Part shown: in pieces, positions 22,747 to 29,942 of the stretch
Layout: each line of letters begins with the position of its first letter
How positions within the stretch are numbered: position 1 is the stretch's first letter
Assembly (NCBI GenBank): GCA_021373025.1
Contig: JAJFTL010000032.1
Span: forward strand, 1-34,361
Direction of reading: 5' to 3'
DNA length: 34,361 nt
Origin: a bacterium
Lineage (GTDB): Bacteria > Caldisericota > Caldisericia > Cryosericales > Cryosericaceae
Translations under genes and position numbers: made by a program
The notes under the pieces: model-generated
Seen by the model: the letters and a program-made list of their open reading frames with translations, nothing else
Databases searched by the model: none
What the model was told of the DNA's origin: nothing

Positions 22747-23766
22747 ATGATGCGTGCCAGTATCGGAACGTTGGCAGTGCTCGGGCTGCGTAACATTCAC
22801 ATGTCGGCTGTGCCAACGACGGCGTATCTCATGACCGGCGACCGCTGTACCGGGGACTGTGCCTATTGTGGCCAGGGCCGCAGCGTCGCAGGGGATCACA
22901 ACTACCTGTCGCGCGTTACGTGGCCAGAGGTACGGGAGGAGCAGCTGATCGCGGCGTTGACTGCTCATCCGGGGGCATTTCGGCGGATCTGCTTCCAGAC
23001 CACGGCATCGCGGGGCGTTCTCCGGCAGCTGCTGTTGCTTGTTCCGCGCGTTCGTCAGGCAAGCGGGCTCCCCGTATCCGTTTCCTACCGGGTGACGCGG
23101 GACGACGAGGCCGATCAGCTTTTTGCTGCAGGAGTGGAGCGCATCGGTATTGCCATCGACTGTTGTTCAGAGAGCCTGTACTCTTCTGTCCGCGGGGGAA
23201 GACTGGCGGAATCGAAGGCTCTGGTAACACATCTGGCCGCCAGGTACCCCGGACGCATAACAACACATCTCATTATTGGCCTTGGGGAGACTGAGCGCGA
23301 AGCTGCCGAACTCATCTTGGAGCTGCGCCGTTGTGGCGTGCTCGTTTCACTGTTTGCATTTACGCCCGTCGCTCGAACGCGCATGGAACACAGGAGCCCC
23401 CCAGCTCTCATCTCGTATCGGAAGCTGCAGTTTCTGGTTGGAGTTTTGGATGCCGGGGGAGGAGAGGTCCTCGACATCACGTATGGTGACGGCGGCAGGA
23501 TCCGGAGTTTCGGCCTCAGTGAGGCCCGAATGAGGTCGATGGTACAAGAGCAGTTTATGTTTGTGACACATGGATGTGCCGGGTGCAACAGGCCTTTCTA
23601 TACGGAGGCTCCCGGAGGCATCATGTTCAATTTTCCTAGCGTTCCGGGAGATACCGCAGCGAGGGAGATCAATGAGTTCATCGATGGTCTGAAACAGGAT
23701 GGCTTTGTGTTTCAGGACTCCGGAGACGCCAGTGCGGCAGCGGGAAACACGCGGGTGTTCCGATGA
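22747..23766 (+). CDS. Radical SAM protein, LipS-type lipoyl synthase subunit (second of pair)
   Basis: 339 residues. CxxxCxxC at Cys34, Cys38 and Cys41 ('CTGDCAYCGQGR'), like biotin synthase 'CPEDCxYCxQ'. The C-terminal motif 'THGCAGCNRPFYTEAPGG' provides two further Cys and strongly resembles the LipS signature region. 'LIIGLGETE' and 'LFAFTPV' are TIM-barrel strand motifs. Two ATG codons in a row (22747, 22750) follow GGGGGTGAG. Both radical SAM genes would act on a protein-bound octanoyl group to make lipoyl; no lipoylated enzyme or octanoyltransferase is in the window. Confidence 0.6.
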   Translation: MMRASIGTLAVLGLRNIHMSAVPTTAYLMTGDRCTGDCAYCGQGRSVAGDHNYLSRVTWPEVREEQLIAALTAHPGAFRRICFQTTASRGVLRQLLLLVPRVRQASGLPVSVSYRVTRDDEADQLFAAGVERIGIAIDCCSESLYSSVRGGRLAESKALVTHLAARYPGRITTHLIIGLGETEREAAELILELRRCGVLVSLFAFTPVARTRMEHRSPPALISYRKLQFLVGVLDAGGGEVLDITYGDGGRIRSFGLSEARMRSMVQEQFMFVTHGCAGCNRPFYTEAPGGIMFNFPSVPGDTAAREINEFIDGLKQDGFVFQDSGDASAAAGNTRVFR

Positions 23767-23784
23767 ACGACCTGGTGAGTGCAG

Positions 23785-23816
23785 TAAAAAACGCCCCGGC
23801 GACGAGTCGGGGCGTT
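23785..23816 (-). terminator. Terminator of the parAB operon
   Basis: AACGCCCCG (23790-23798) and CGGGGCGTT (23808-23816), 9-bp stem. On the minus strand it is followed by T6 (the A-run at 23786-23791), 15 bases after the parB stop. It may also stop the plus-strand radical SAM operon, though no T-run follows there. Confidence 0.8.
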
Positions 23817-23830
23817 GCCGTTGCTGGGAG

Positions 23831-24706
23831 TTATGCCTGGTCGCCCCTGGAATCTTCGCGTGGGTTGAGAATACTCAGGATGCGCAGCAGATCCTCCTGG
23901 TTGAAGTAGCTGATCTCGATGACACCTTTGTTGACCTTGCCGCGTATATTGACCCGTGTCGCCAGCAGTTTCTGCATCGTTTCCTGGATGTTGACGAGAG
24001 CAGCGTCCGGCCGGGGTTTTGCGCGAACCTTACCGCCCAGGACGCGTCGCACGAGAGCTTCCGTCTGGCGCACAGAAAGCTGCTTCTGCACGATCTCTGC
24101 CAGCACTGCGCCAAGCTGCTGTTCATCCTTGAGAGGAAGGAGTGCGCGGGCGTGTCCTGCCGTGATGGTCTTGTTTTCCAGCGCTGTGCGTGCTGCCTCG
24201 GGGAGGTCCAGGAGGCGAATGAGGTTTGCTACGGTGCTGCGATCCTTGCCGAGGCGCCGCGCAAGTTCGTCCTGGGTCGTCTGGAACCGGGTGAGGTAAT
24301 TGTTGAAGGAGGCTGCGACCTCAATGGGTGAGAGGTCCTCGCGCTCCAGATTCTCCGACAAGGCAATCTCGATGGCAGTCCGGTCGTCGATGTCTTGGAT
24401 AGTCACGGGAATCTGTTCGACACCAACGTGAATGGCTGCCTGAAACCGCCGTTCGCCGGCAACGATCTCGAAGTGCCCGTCTTTGGGGCGCACGATAATG
24501 GGTTCCAGGATGCCGTGGCTGCGAATGCTTTCTCCCAGCGCATCAAGTGCTGCCTCATCAAAGTGGCGACGCGGTTGAAGCGGCGAAGGGACGATCTCGT
24601 TCCGTGGAAGCAGATGGGTTGTCACGTCGACCGCCGTGCCTGGCGGCGCCTGTTCGCTGGCAAAGAGAGCATCAAGCCCCCTTCCTAAACGTTTATTGGT
24701 GTTCAC
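23831..24706 (-). CDS. parB: Chromosome partition protein ParB
   Basis: 291 residues. 'RLGRGLDALF' at the N-terminus is the ParA-stimulating start of chromosomal ParB. The CTP-binding N-domain has 'QPRRHFDEAALDALGESI', 'IVAGERRFQAA' and 'ALSENLEREDLSPIEVA'. The HTH region follows ('TQDELARRLGKDRSTVANLIRLL', 'ITAGHARALL'). It binds the parS at 26219-26236. GTG start with AAGGAGG nine bases upstream, overlapping the end of parA by 14 bases. Confidence 0.96.
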   Translation of the reverse strand: MNTNKRLGRGLDALFASEQAPPGTAVDVTTHLLPRNEIVPSPLQPRRHFDEAALDALGESIRSHGILEPIIVRPKDGHFEIVAGERRFQAAIHVGVEQIPVTIQDIDDRTAIEIALSENLEREDLSPIEVAASFNNYLTRFQTTQDELARRLGKDRSTVANLIRLLDLPEAARTALENKTITAGHARALLPLKDEQQLGAVLAEIVQKQLSVRQTEALVRRVLGGKVRAKPRPDAALVNIQETMQKLLATRVNIRGKVNKGVIEISYFNQEDLLRILSILNPREDSRGDQA

Positions 24707-25457
24707 GGGATTCTACCTCCTTGGCGAGTCGCCGGTACGCCTCGGCGCCGGCGGAGAGGGTATCGTATTCCAGGATAGTCTTTCCATAACTGGGCGCTTC
24801 GCTCATGCGGATGCTCCGAGGAATGACAGCGGTGAAGACGATTTCTCCAAAATGCTTGTCGAGTTCCTCCTTGACCTGTGCGGACAGAATGGTTCTCTTG
24901 TCATACATCGTCACCAGGATGCCAAGGAGACTCAAATCGGGGTTCATACGCTGCTTGACGAGACTGATCGTTCGTAACAGGTGCGTGAGGCCCTCGAGTG
25001 CATAATACTCACTCTGAATCGGAATGATAACCTCGTGTGCAGCCGTAAGTGTGTTGAGGGTCAGTAGTCCGAGCGAAGGGGGACTGTCAATGATAACGTA
25101 GTCCCATGAGCTGTCCAGGGGCGCCAGCATATTGCGAAGCATGAATTCGCGGTGCTCCATGCCCGCAAGTTCGACCTCAGCAGCTGCCAGATCGATCGAC
25201 GATGGCATCAGAGAGAGGTTGCGCTCATGGGTAGCCTGGATTGCTTTTTCGACCGGGTCATCGGACAGGAGGCAAGTGTAGACGCTCGATGAGAGCTCTG
25301 CAGCGTTGAACCCCAGACCAGTGGTCGCGTTAGCCTGTGGGTCGAAGTCGATGAGCAGGACGTGGTGGTTGAGCTCGGCCAGGGACGCGGCGAGCGACAG
25401 GGCGGTCGTCGTCTTGCCGACACCCCCTTTCTGATTGGCGATAGCGATTGTCCTCAC
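24693..25457 (-). CDS. parA: Chromosome partition ATPase ParA (Soj)
   Basis: 254 residues. It begins 'TIAIANQKGGVGKTTT' with the deviant Walker A and signature Lys10; Lys15 contacts the phosphate. 'LLIDFDPQANATTGLG' and 'YVIIDSPPSLGLLTLN' are the other nucleotide motifs. Short-form ParA without an N-terminal HTH. GTG start with AGGAGG eight bases upstream; its GTGA overlaps the rsmG stop. It works with ParB on parS to separate replicated origins and may regulate DnaA, as Soj does in Bacillus. Confidence 0.96.
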   Translation of the reverse strand: MRTIAIANQKGGVGKTTTALSLAASLAELNHHVLLIDFDPQANATTGLGFNAAELSSSVYTCLLSDDPVEKAIQATHERNLSLMPSSIDLAAAEVELAGMEHREFMLRNMLAPLDSSWDYVIIDSPPSLGLLTLNTLTAAHEVIIPIQSEYYALEGLTHLLRTISLVKQRMNPDLSLLGILVTMYDKRTILSAQVKEELDKHFGEIVFTAVIPRSIRMSEAPSYGKTILEYDTLSAGAEAYRRLAKEVESREHQ

Positions 25458-26203
25458 GGTCCATTCCTCCTGTTTGGCCAGCCAACGATTGCCGGTGTCA
25501 TCTGCAGTATGACGAGTTTGGACTTGCGTTCAATGCCGGGAAGGGCGTAGCCAACGACCGTAGCTGAGCAGTGCAGACGCTGGAGCTTGGCTACGAATGG
25601 CGGATCATGCAGTTCGGCGAGATCGCGTTCGCCCTTCCAAAGGACCAGTCTGCCATCCCCTGCCAGGAGGGGAAGGGCATACTGAAGTACCGTGGCAATA
25701 TGGGCGACGCCTCGGGCCGTGATCATGGCGAATGCATGTGGAGGAAGGTGCGTGGCCGAGTCTTCGACACGTCCGTGGACGACACGGGCATGGCGGAGGG
25801 GAAGTTCGTCGACGAGACTCTGCAGAAAACGTGCCTTCTTGCCAATAGACTCAGACATCGTGACTTCGCACTCTGGCCAGGCAAGAGCAAGCGGAATGGC
25901 AGGAAAGCCTCCTCCGGTCCCGATGTCGAGCAAGGAAGCCGGTGCATCCATTCCAGCCAACAGGGGGGCGAGCGAGTCACGGACATGAGTTGTCAGCAGG
26001 TGATGGGGATTGGCATCGGCGGTCAGGTTCATAGCCGTGTTCGCCCGGGCCAGACTGACCAGAAAGGCGGTGAGGCCCGACGCGAATGCCTGTGTTTGCA
26101 GAAGGGGTCTCGCGTCACTGGGCAGCGTCTGGACAAATTCACCAATGGATGCTCGAACCAAAGGAAGAAGTTGTGTTGCATCTATCGATTCACCTGTAGC
26201 CAT
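25454..26203 (-). CDS. rsmG: 16S rRNA (guanine-N7) methyltransferase RsmG
   Basis: 249 residues from the ATG at 26203. The SAM-binding motif 'LLDIGTGGGFPAIPLA' and the downstream 'KKARFLQSLVDEL' and 'ITARGVAHI' blocks are typical of RsmG/GidB, which methylates 16S rRNA G527. The start at 26203 has GGCGGGG eight bases upstream; an ATG two codons earlier (26209) is less well spaced, and the frame extending further upstream crosses parS and is noncoding. First gene of rsmG-parA-parB, a common order near bacterial origins. Confidence 0.93.
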   Translation of the reverse strand: MATGESIDATQLLPLVRASIGEFVQTLPSDARPLLQTQAFASGLTAFLVSLARANTAMNLTADANPHHLLTTHVRDSLAPLLAGMDAPASLLDIGTGGGFPAIPLALAWPECEVTMSESIGKKARFLQSLVDELPLRHARVVHGRVEDSATHLPPHAFAMITARGVAHIATVLQYALPLLAGDGRLVLWKGERDLAELHDPPFVAKLQRLHCSATVVGYALPGIERKSKLVILQMTPAIVGWPNRRNGP

Positions 26204-26218
26204 GCACATACCCCGCCT

Positions 26219-26236
26219 GTGTTTCACGTGAAACAC
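26219..26236. promoter_or_regulatory. parS centromere site
   Basis: GTGTTTCACGTGAAACAC, an 18-bp perfect palindrome containing the canonical parS TGTTTCACGTGAAACA (26220-26235). It lies between the exporter gene and rsmG, 16 bases upstream of the rsmG ATG. This is the ParB loading site; the position suggests ParB could affect rsmG-parAB expression. Confidence 0.93.
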
Positions 26237-26244
26237 CGTGCTGC

Positions 26245-26718
26245 CTAAAACCACGTTGCCAGGACGCCATTGATGATTCCCACCGAAACCAGGAACACGA
26301 TCACGCACGCCCCCAACACACCAAGTGAGATACTTGCGATGGCGAGAGGCTTCTTCATGTGGATAAGCTCGGCGATGAAGCATCCGGTGTAGGCCCCAGT
26401 TCCCGGCAAGGGTATCGCTACGAACACAGCGAGTCCGATGAAGAGTCCATACCGGACAAGAGTGGACCGGCTGCGCACCGTAAGGCGCGACCGATAGCGC
26501 TGAAACCAGGCCCACCTCGATAGGATGGCCAGGGCAGGCTTCTCCACCAGGTAGAACAGTGGAGCGATGGAAAGGTTCGCAAGCGTTGCCACCAGCAGTG
26601 CCTGCCATGCCTGCATCTTGAGAACGCCAAGTGCGTAGGGCAGGGCACCACGAACCTCAACACCCGGGATGAGGGTGATCAGAAAGATGCTCAGGATATT
26701 TCTCAACAGCATGTCCAT
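26245..26718 (-). CDS. Small multidrug export-like membrane protein (PF06695-type)
   Basis: 157 residues from the ATG at 26718. Features: 'ITLIPGVEVRGALPYALGV' near the N-terminus, and 'VAIPLPGTGAYTGCFIAELI' in the centre, with about four membrane segments. This pattern matches the 'putative small multidrug export' family, whose substrate is unknown. The ATG follows TATACT by six bases with no Shine-Dalgarno, so the mRNA looks leaderless; a second in-frame ATG is at 26712. The C-terminal half contains an exact DnaA box. Confidence 0.75.
   Translation of the reverse strand: MDMLLRNILSIFLITLIPGVEVRGALPYALGVLKMQAWQALLVATLANLSIAPLFYLVEKPALAILSRWAWFQRYRSRLTVRSRSTLVRYGLFIGLAVFVAIPLPGTGAYTGCFIAELIHMKKPLAIASISLGVLGACVIVFLVSVGIINGVLATWF
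26358..26366. promoter_or_regulatory. Exact DnaA box inside the exporter gene near parS
   Basis: TGTGGATAA within the coding sequence (encoding part of Leu-Ile-His-Met), 122 bp from parS. It may be chance, though exact boxes are rare outside the origin. Confidence 0.4.
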
Positions 26719-26724
26719 TTCTTG

Positions 26725-26752
26725 AGTATAGATGTGCTGTGAGAGGTTGCAA
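26725..26752 (-). promoter_or_regulatory. Promoter of the exporter gene, apparently leaderless
   Basis: Minus strand TTGCAA (26752-26747), 16-bp spacer, TATACT (26730-26725), then 6 bases before the ATG at 26718. Confidence 0.55.
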
Positions 26753-26760
26753 CGCGAACA

Positions 26761-26789
26761 TTGCAAATTCTTGCTCACAACGATACAAT
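26761..26789 (+). promoter_or_regulatory. Sigma-70-type promoter of the DUF4388 gene
   Basis: TTGCAA (26761-26766), 17-bp spacer, TACAAT (26784-26789). Start near 26796, then GGGAG (26816-26820) and the ATG at 26827. It is divergent to the exporter promoter. Confidence 0.6.
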
Positions 26790-26826
26790 AAGTGGACGAT
26801 GTGCACACTGGAACTGGGAGTCAATC

Positions 26827-27447
26827 ATGCTTGAGGGAAAGTTTGGCAACAATCAGGTGGACGAGGTTCTCCAGACAGTTGTGCGGAGTGCGGGAACGGG
26901 ACGGCTCAGTCTTGATGGTACGTCGATTTTTGGGGGTCATATTCAGGCAACCTTCTATCTTGAGAACTCGTGCGTGGTTCACGTAGAAACCGGTGCCGGC
27001 ACACGCTTGACCTCGATGATCGACCTGTTCTGCCTGAAAGAGGGGACCTTCTCGTTTGCGAGCGGTGAAAGGTCACCGGCGCGCGACCAGTCGGTCCCGG
27101 TCGCTGACATCATGCTTCAGGTGACGGCAGCTCTCGACGAATGGAATGCCATGCGCCAGCGCCTTGGTTCACTGGACGCAGTGTATTCTTTGAGGGCGGG
27201 CGGGGCAGTGTCGGACTTCACGCTGACCCGCGAGCAGTGGCGAGTCATGGCTCGGCTGGACGGCAAGACATCGCTGCGTGAGCTTGCCCGCGTGATCGGG
27301 GCAAGCAGCGTCGCTGTAGCGAAGACAGTGTATGGGTTTGTCGAGGCGGGACTTGCAGCCGAAGTCGAGGCGGTGAGCCCCGCGGTAGAACCAGACCAGG
27401 AAGTATCACCCCGCCGCGGGTTCCTCGGTCTCTGGAGTCGCAGGTAG
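26827..27447 (+). CDS. DUF4388 protein with C-terminal winged-helix-like region
   Basis: 206 residues. The N-terminal DUF4388 domain (about 1-95) has 'VDEVLQTVVRSAGTGRLSL', 'ATFYLENSCVVHVET' and 'DLFCLKEGTFSF'. Such domains occur in PatA-like regulators and gliding-motility systems. Residues 130-185 ('LTREQWRVMARLDGKTSLRELARVIGAS', 'AKTVYGFVEAGL') look like a winged helix. GGGAG six bases before the ATG. It lies 9 bp before the IMPDH-like gene and shares its transcript. Confidence 0.7.
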   Translation: MLEGKFGNNQVDEVLQTVVRSAGTGRLSLDGTSIFGGHIQATFYLENSCVVHVETGAGTRLTSMIDLFCLKEGTFSFASGERSPARDQSVPVADIMLQVTAALDEWNAMRQRLGSLDAVYSLRAGGAVSDFTLTREQWRVMARLDGKTSLRELARVIGASSVAVAKTVYGFVEAGLAAEVEAVSPAVEPDQEVSPRRGFLGLWSRR

Positions 27448-27456
27448 GAAGCAGAC

Positions 27457-28347
27457 ATGCCAGCAGGATTCCGGGACGGTCTCTTCTTCGACGACGTCAT
27501 GCTGCTTCCGCGGCGCAGCGAGGTAACCTCGGCCAATGTCAGCCTTGTATCCCGGCTCTCGAAAAATGTTGAGTTGTCCCTTCCATTCATTGCCTCGGCA
27601 CGACAGCCTGCAGCAGACTATCGCTTGGCTTCAACTGTTGCACGGTTGGGCGGCATCGGCATCATCCCCGCTGTTGGAAGCGTTGAGGACCAGGTACATG
27701 AAGTGCGCAAGGTCAAGGAACTCATGGGCAGGGACGAGCATGCCGCGTGCGACCTGAAGGGACGGCCGATCGTCGGAGCACTTGTCGATCTTGAGCGGGA
27801 CGACATTATCGAATGGATAGGGTTGCTTGCCGAAGTGTGGACAGACGTTATCGCTGTTGATGTGCCACATGCCGACCATGCCGGGCTTCTTGAGAAAATT
27901 CGAGCAGTGAAAGCCGAGTACGACTGGCTGACCCTGATGGTTGGCAGCGTACAGACGCGGGCTGGCGCAAAGGATGTTATCGATGCGGGTGCCGACATCG
28001 TCGTCGTTGGGAGTGGATCCAGTTCGCTGACAGAGGCGACCGAGCTTTCGGGCGTCGGTGTCCCGGAGTTCTCTGCACTTGTGGAAGTCGCGGACGTTGC
28101 CTCTCTCTATGGCAGACCAATCGTCTGCAACCTGGGGGTCCGCTCTTCTGCGAGCGTCGTCAAGGCACTTGCCGCCGGAGCAGCAGCCGTCGTGCTCAAT
28201 TCACTAACCCCTGATACTGCCTCCCGGCTGGTCGAAGAGACCGCAGCGCAGGTGCGCGAGAGTTTGAGCTACGTCGGTGCGCGAACTATCCCAGAACTGC
28301 GCGAGAAGGCAGAGTTCATCCGCATCCACCCTCCGTATTCTGGCTGA
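27457..28347 (+). CDS. IMPDH/GMP-reductase-family TIM barrel lacking the catalytic Cys loop
   Basis: 296 residues. The barrel follows IMPDH: 'FDDVMLLPRRSEV' (11-23), 'GGIGIIPAVGSVEDQVHEVRKVK', 'VDVPHAD' with Asp135, 'DAGADIVVVGSG' (176-187), 'GVRSSASVVKALAAGAAAVVLN' (227-248) and 'YVGARTIPELREKAEFIRI' at the end. The CBS pair is missing, explaining the short length. The catalytic loop (IMPDH 'GPGSICTTR') is replaced by S-G-S-S-S-L-T-E, without Cys; the only cysteines are 98 and 224. The 'AMDTVTE' segment is replaced by 'SARQPAAD'. It probably cannot oxidise IMP, and may be a sensor or a new enzyme. No second guaB is seen here. Confidence 0.8.
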   Translation: MPAGFRDGLFFDDVMLLPRRSEVTSANVSLVSRLSKNVELSLPFIASARQPAADYRLASTVARLGGIGIIPAVGSVEDQVHEVRKVKELMGRDEHAACDLKGRPIVGALVDLERDDIIEWIGLLAEVWTDVIAVDVPHADHAGLLEKIRAVKAEYDWLTLMVGSVQTRAGAKDVIDAGADIVVVGSGSSSLTEATELSGVGVPEFSALVEVADVASLYGRPIVCNLGVRSSASVVKALAAGAAAVVLNSLTPDTASRLVEETAAQVRESLSYVGARTIPELREKAEFIRIHPPYSG

Positions 28348-28410
28348 ACACGGACGACGATTGCCTCGCCGAGCAGGCGGGGGAACCACATGAGAGAACG
28401 AATTTGCGAC

Positions 28411-29871
28411 TCAGCGCTCCTTGACGACCTGCAGGTACCTGGCTGACTTGTCGATGATGCCCTGCAAGTCTGCACCATGATCACGCATGAACACCATGTA
28501 GTCGACGCACTCGTGCGTCATGACCTCGCCGGGAACGGTGATTGGGATGCCAGGGGGATAGGGAGTGACAAGCTCTGCGATGATGCGTCCGACGGAATCC
28601 TCCATCCGGACGCGCTCTCTCTTTGCATAGTATGCCTCAAATGGAAACAGGACCATCTCCGGAATGGCAGGGATGGGCGGCGGGGGTGCGATACTTGAGG
28701 ATTTGCCACGCCGCTTCCGGGCAATGTCCTCAAGTGCCTTGACGAAAATGTCGACTGTCTCGGGCGGCGTGCCAATCGTGATAAATGCCAGGATGTTCTC
28801 GAGATCGGACAACTCAATCTCAACGTTGTAGTCCCTGTTTAACATCTCCTCGACTTGGAAACCAGTCAGCCCCAGTCTTGAAACATGTACCGTCAGTTTG
28901 GTCAAGTCGACATCATAGATAGCCTCGGTGTGGGCCCGCTCTCTGCCAGGTGCAACGAGTCCATCGATGTTGTTGATGCGCCTGCGGGCGTCCTCGGCAA
29001 GGTCAATCGCACGTGCGAGCAAGTCATGGCCGTTGGTGGCCATCTGCATGCGGGCAACGTCGAGAGCTGTCATGAGGATGTAGGAAGGAGATGAAGTCTC
29101 CAGCATCGTGAGTGTGGCTCGTACCAGTTCCTTGTCCACGCGCCGTGAGCCCAGATGCAGCATGGACGTCTGGGTGAGGCCGGACAGCGTCTTGTGCGTG
29201 CTCTGCACCACCATGTCTGCGCCCGCGTCGACGGCGCTCCTGGGTAGGTCTGGATGAAAATGAAAATGGGAGCCGTGGGCTTCGTCGACCAGGATGCGCC
29301 GGCCGGTCGCATGTGCCTTCTGAACGTAATAATCGATGTCGGCGCTGATACCGAAGTAGTTGGGATTGGTGAGAAAGACCGTCTTGGCCTCTGGATGGTC
29401 GCGGAGCACGCGCGCAAACGTCTTCTTGGAAGGAAATGTCTGGAATTGCAGCAGACGGTCTTCCTCAGCCTCGAGGTAGATGGGCCGCAGCTCATTGAGG
29501 ATCAATGCTCCGTACATCGATCGATGTGAATTGCGCTGGACGATGACGCGGTCATAGGGGTCGCAGGTGGACAGCAACATCGCCTGATTGCCGACGGTCG
29601 ATCCGTTGACCAGGAAGAAGGATTCGATCGCGCCGTATGCTTCAGCTGCCAGTTCCTGTGCCTCCCTGACCACCCCGATAGGGCGGTGGAGATAGTCGAG
29701 GCCTTCGACTTCTGTCAAGTCCGACAGGAACACGTTCTCTCCCCAAAACTCCTTGAGGCGTGGATGGATGCCTTGGCCTGCCATGTGGCCTGGCATATGC
29801 AGACCAGCCCGGTGCTTGCCTATGTATGCCTGGACGGCATCAAAAAAAGGGGTACGGCTTTGATCGCTCAT
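28411..29871 (-). CDS. speA: Orn/Lys/Arg decarboxylase family PLP enzyme
   Basis: 486 residues. The PLP lysine is Lys227 in 'STHKTLS'; 'LVDEAHGSH' (195-202) holds the cofactor Asp196 and the stacking His199. 'GLHMPGHMAG' and 'NGSTVGNQAM' are family motifs, and the C-terminal 'YPPGIPITVPGE' is typical. Length fits the Bacillus SpeA/YaaO group of biosynthetic decarboxylases. Arginine is the likeliest substrate, but lysine or ornithine is possible. The MTA phosphorylase at 17667-18473 would recycle MTA if polyamines are made. The ATG is placed 7 bases after TACACT with no Shine-Dalgarno. Confidence 0.85.
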   Translation of the reverse strand: MSDQSRTPFFDAVQAYIGKHRAGLHMPGHMAGQGIHPRLKEFWGENVFLSDLTEVEGLDYLHRPIGVVREAQELAAEAYGAIESFFLVNGSTVGNQAMLLSTCDPYDRVIVQRNSHRSMYGALILNELRPIYLEAEEDRLLQFQTFPSKKTFARVLRDHPEAKTVFLTNPNYFGISADIDYYVQKAHATGRRILVDEAHGSHFHFHPDLPRSAVDAGADMVVQSTHKTLSGLTQTSMLHLGSRRVDKELVRATLTMLETSSPSYILMTALDVARMQMATNGHDLLARAIDLAEDARRRINNIDGLVAPGRERAHTEAIYDVDLTKLTVHVSRLGLTGFQVEEMLNRDYNVEIELSDLENILAFITIGTPPETVDIFVKALEDIARKRRGKSSSIAPPPPIPAIPEMVLFPFEAYYAKRERVRMEDSVGRIIAELVTPYPPGIPITVPGEVMTHECVDYMVFMRDHGADLQGIIDKSARYLQVVKER

Positions 29872-29878
29872 AGAGAAG

Positions 29879-29906
29879 AGTGTACCGGCTGGATATGGTC
29901 TGTCAA
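29879..29906 (-). promoter_or_regulatory. Promoter of the decarboxylase gene, apparently leaderless
   Basis: Minus strand TTGACA (29906-29901), 16-bp spacer, TACACT (29884-29879), then 7 bases before the ATG at 29871. The 7 bases contain no purine-rich Shine-Dalgarno. Confidence 0.55.
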
Positions 29907-29942
29907 CGAGTCAGGGTGAACCATACCCGTGTACGTCTGGTG

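Noticed and set aside
26204-26608. 135-residue N-terminal extension of rsmG
   Set aside because: It runs through parS and antisense to the exporter gene; RsmG proteins start near 26203.
26975-26991. Second parS-like sequence (GGTTCACGTAGAAACC)
   Set aside because: One base too long in the centre and not a true palindrome; it lies inside the DUF4388 coding sequence.
27457-28347. Calling the TIM-barrel gene guaB
   Set aside because: The catalytic Cys loop and the CBS domains are absent, so a standard IMP dehydrogenase call would mislead.
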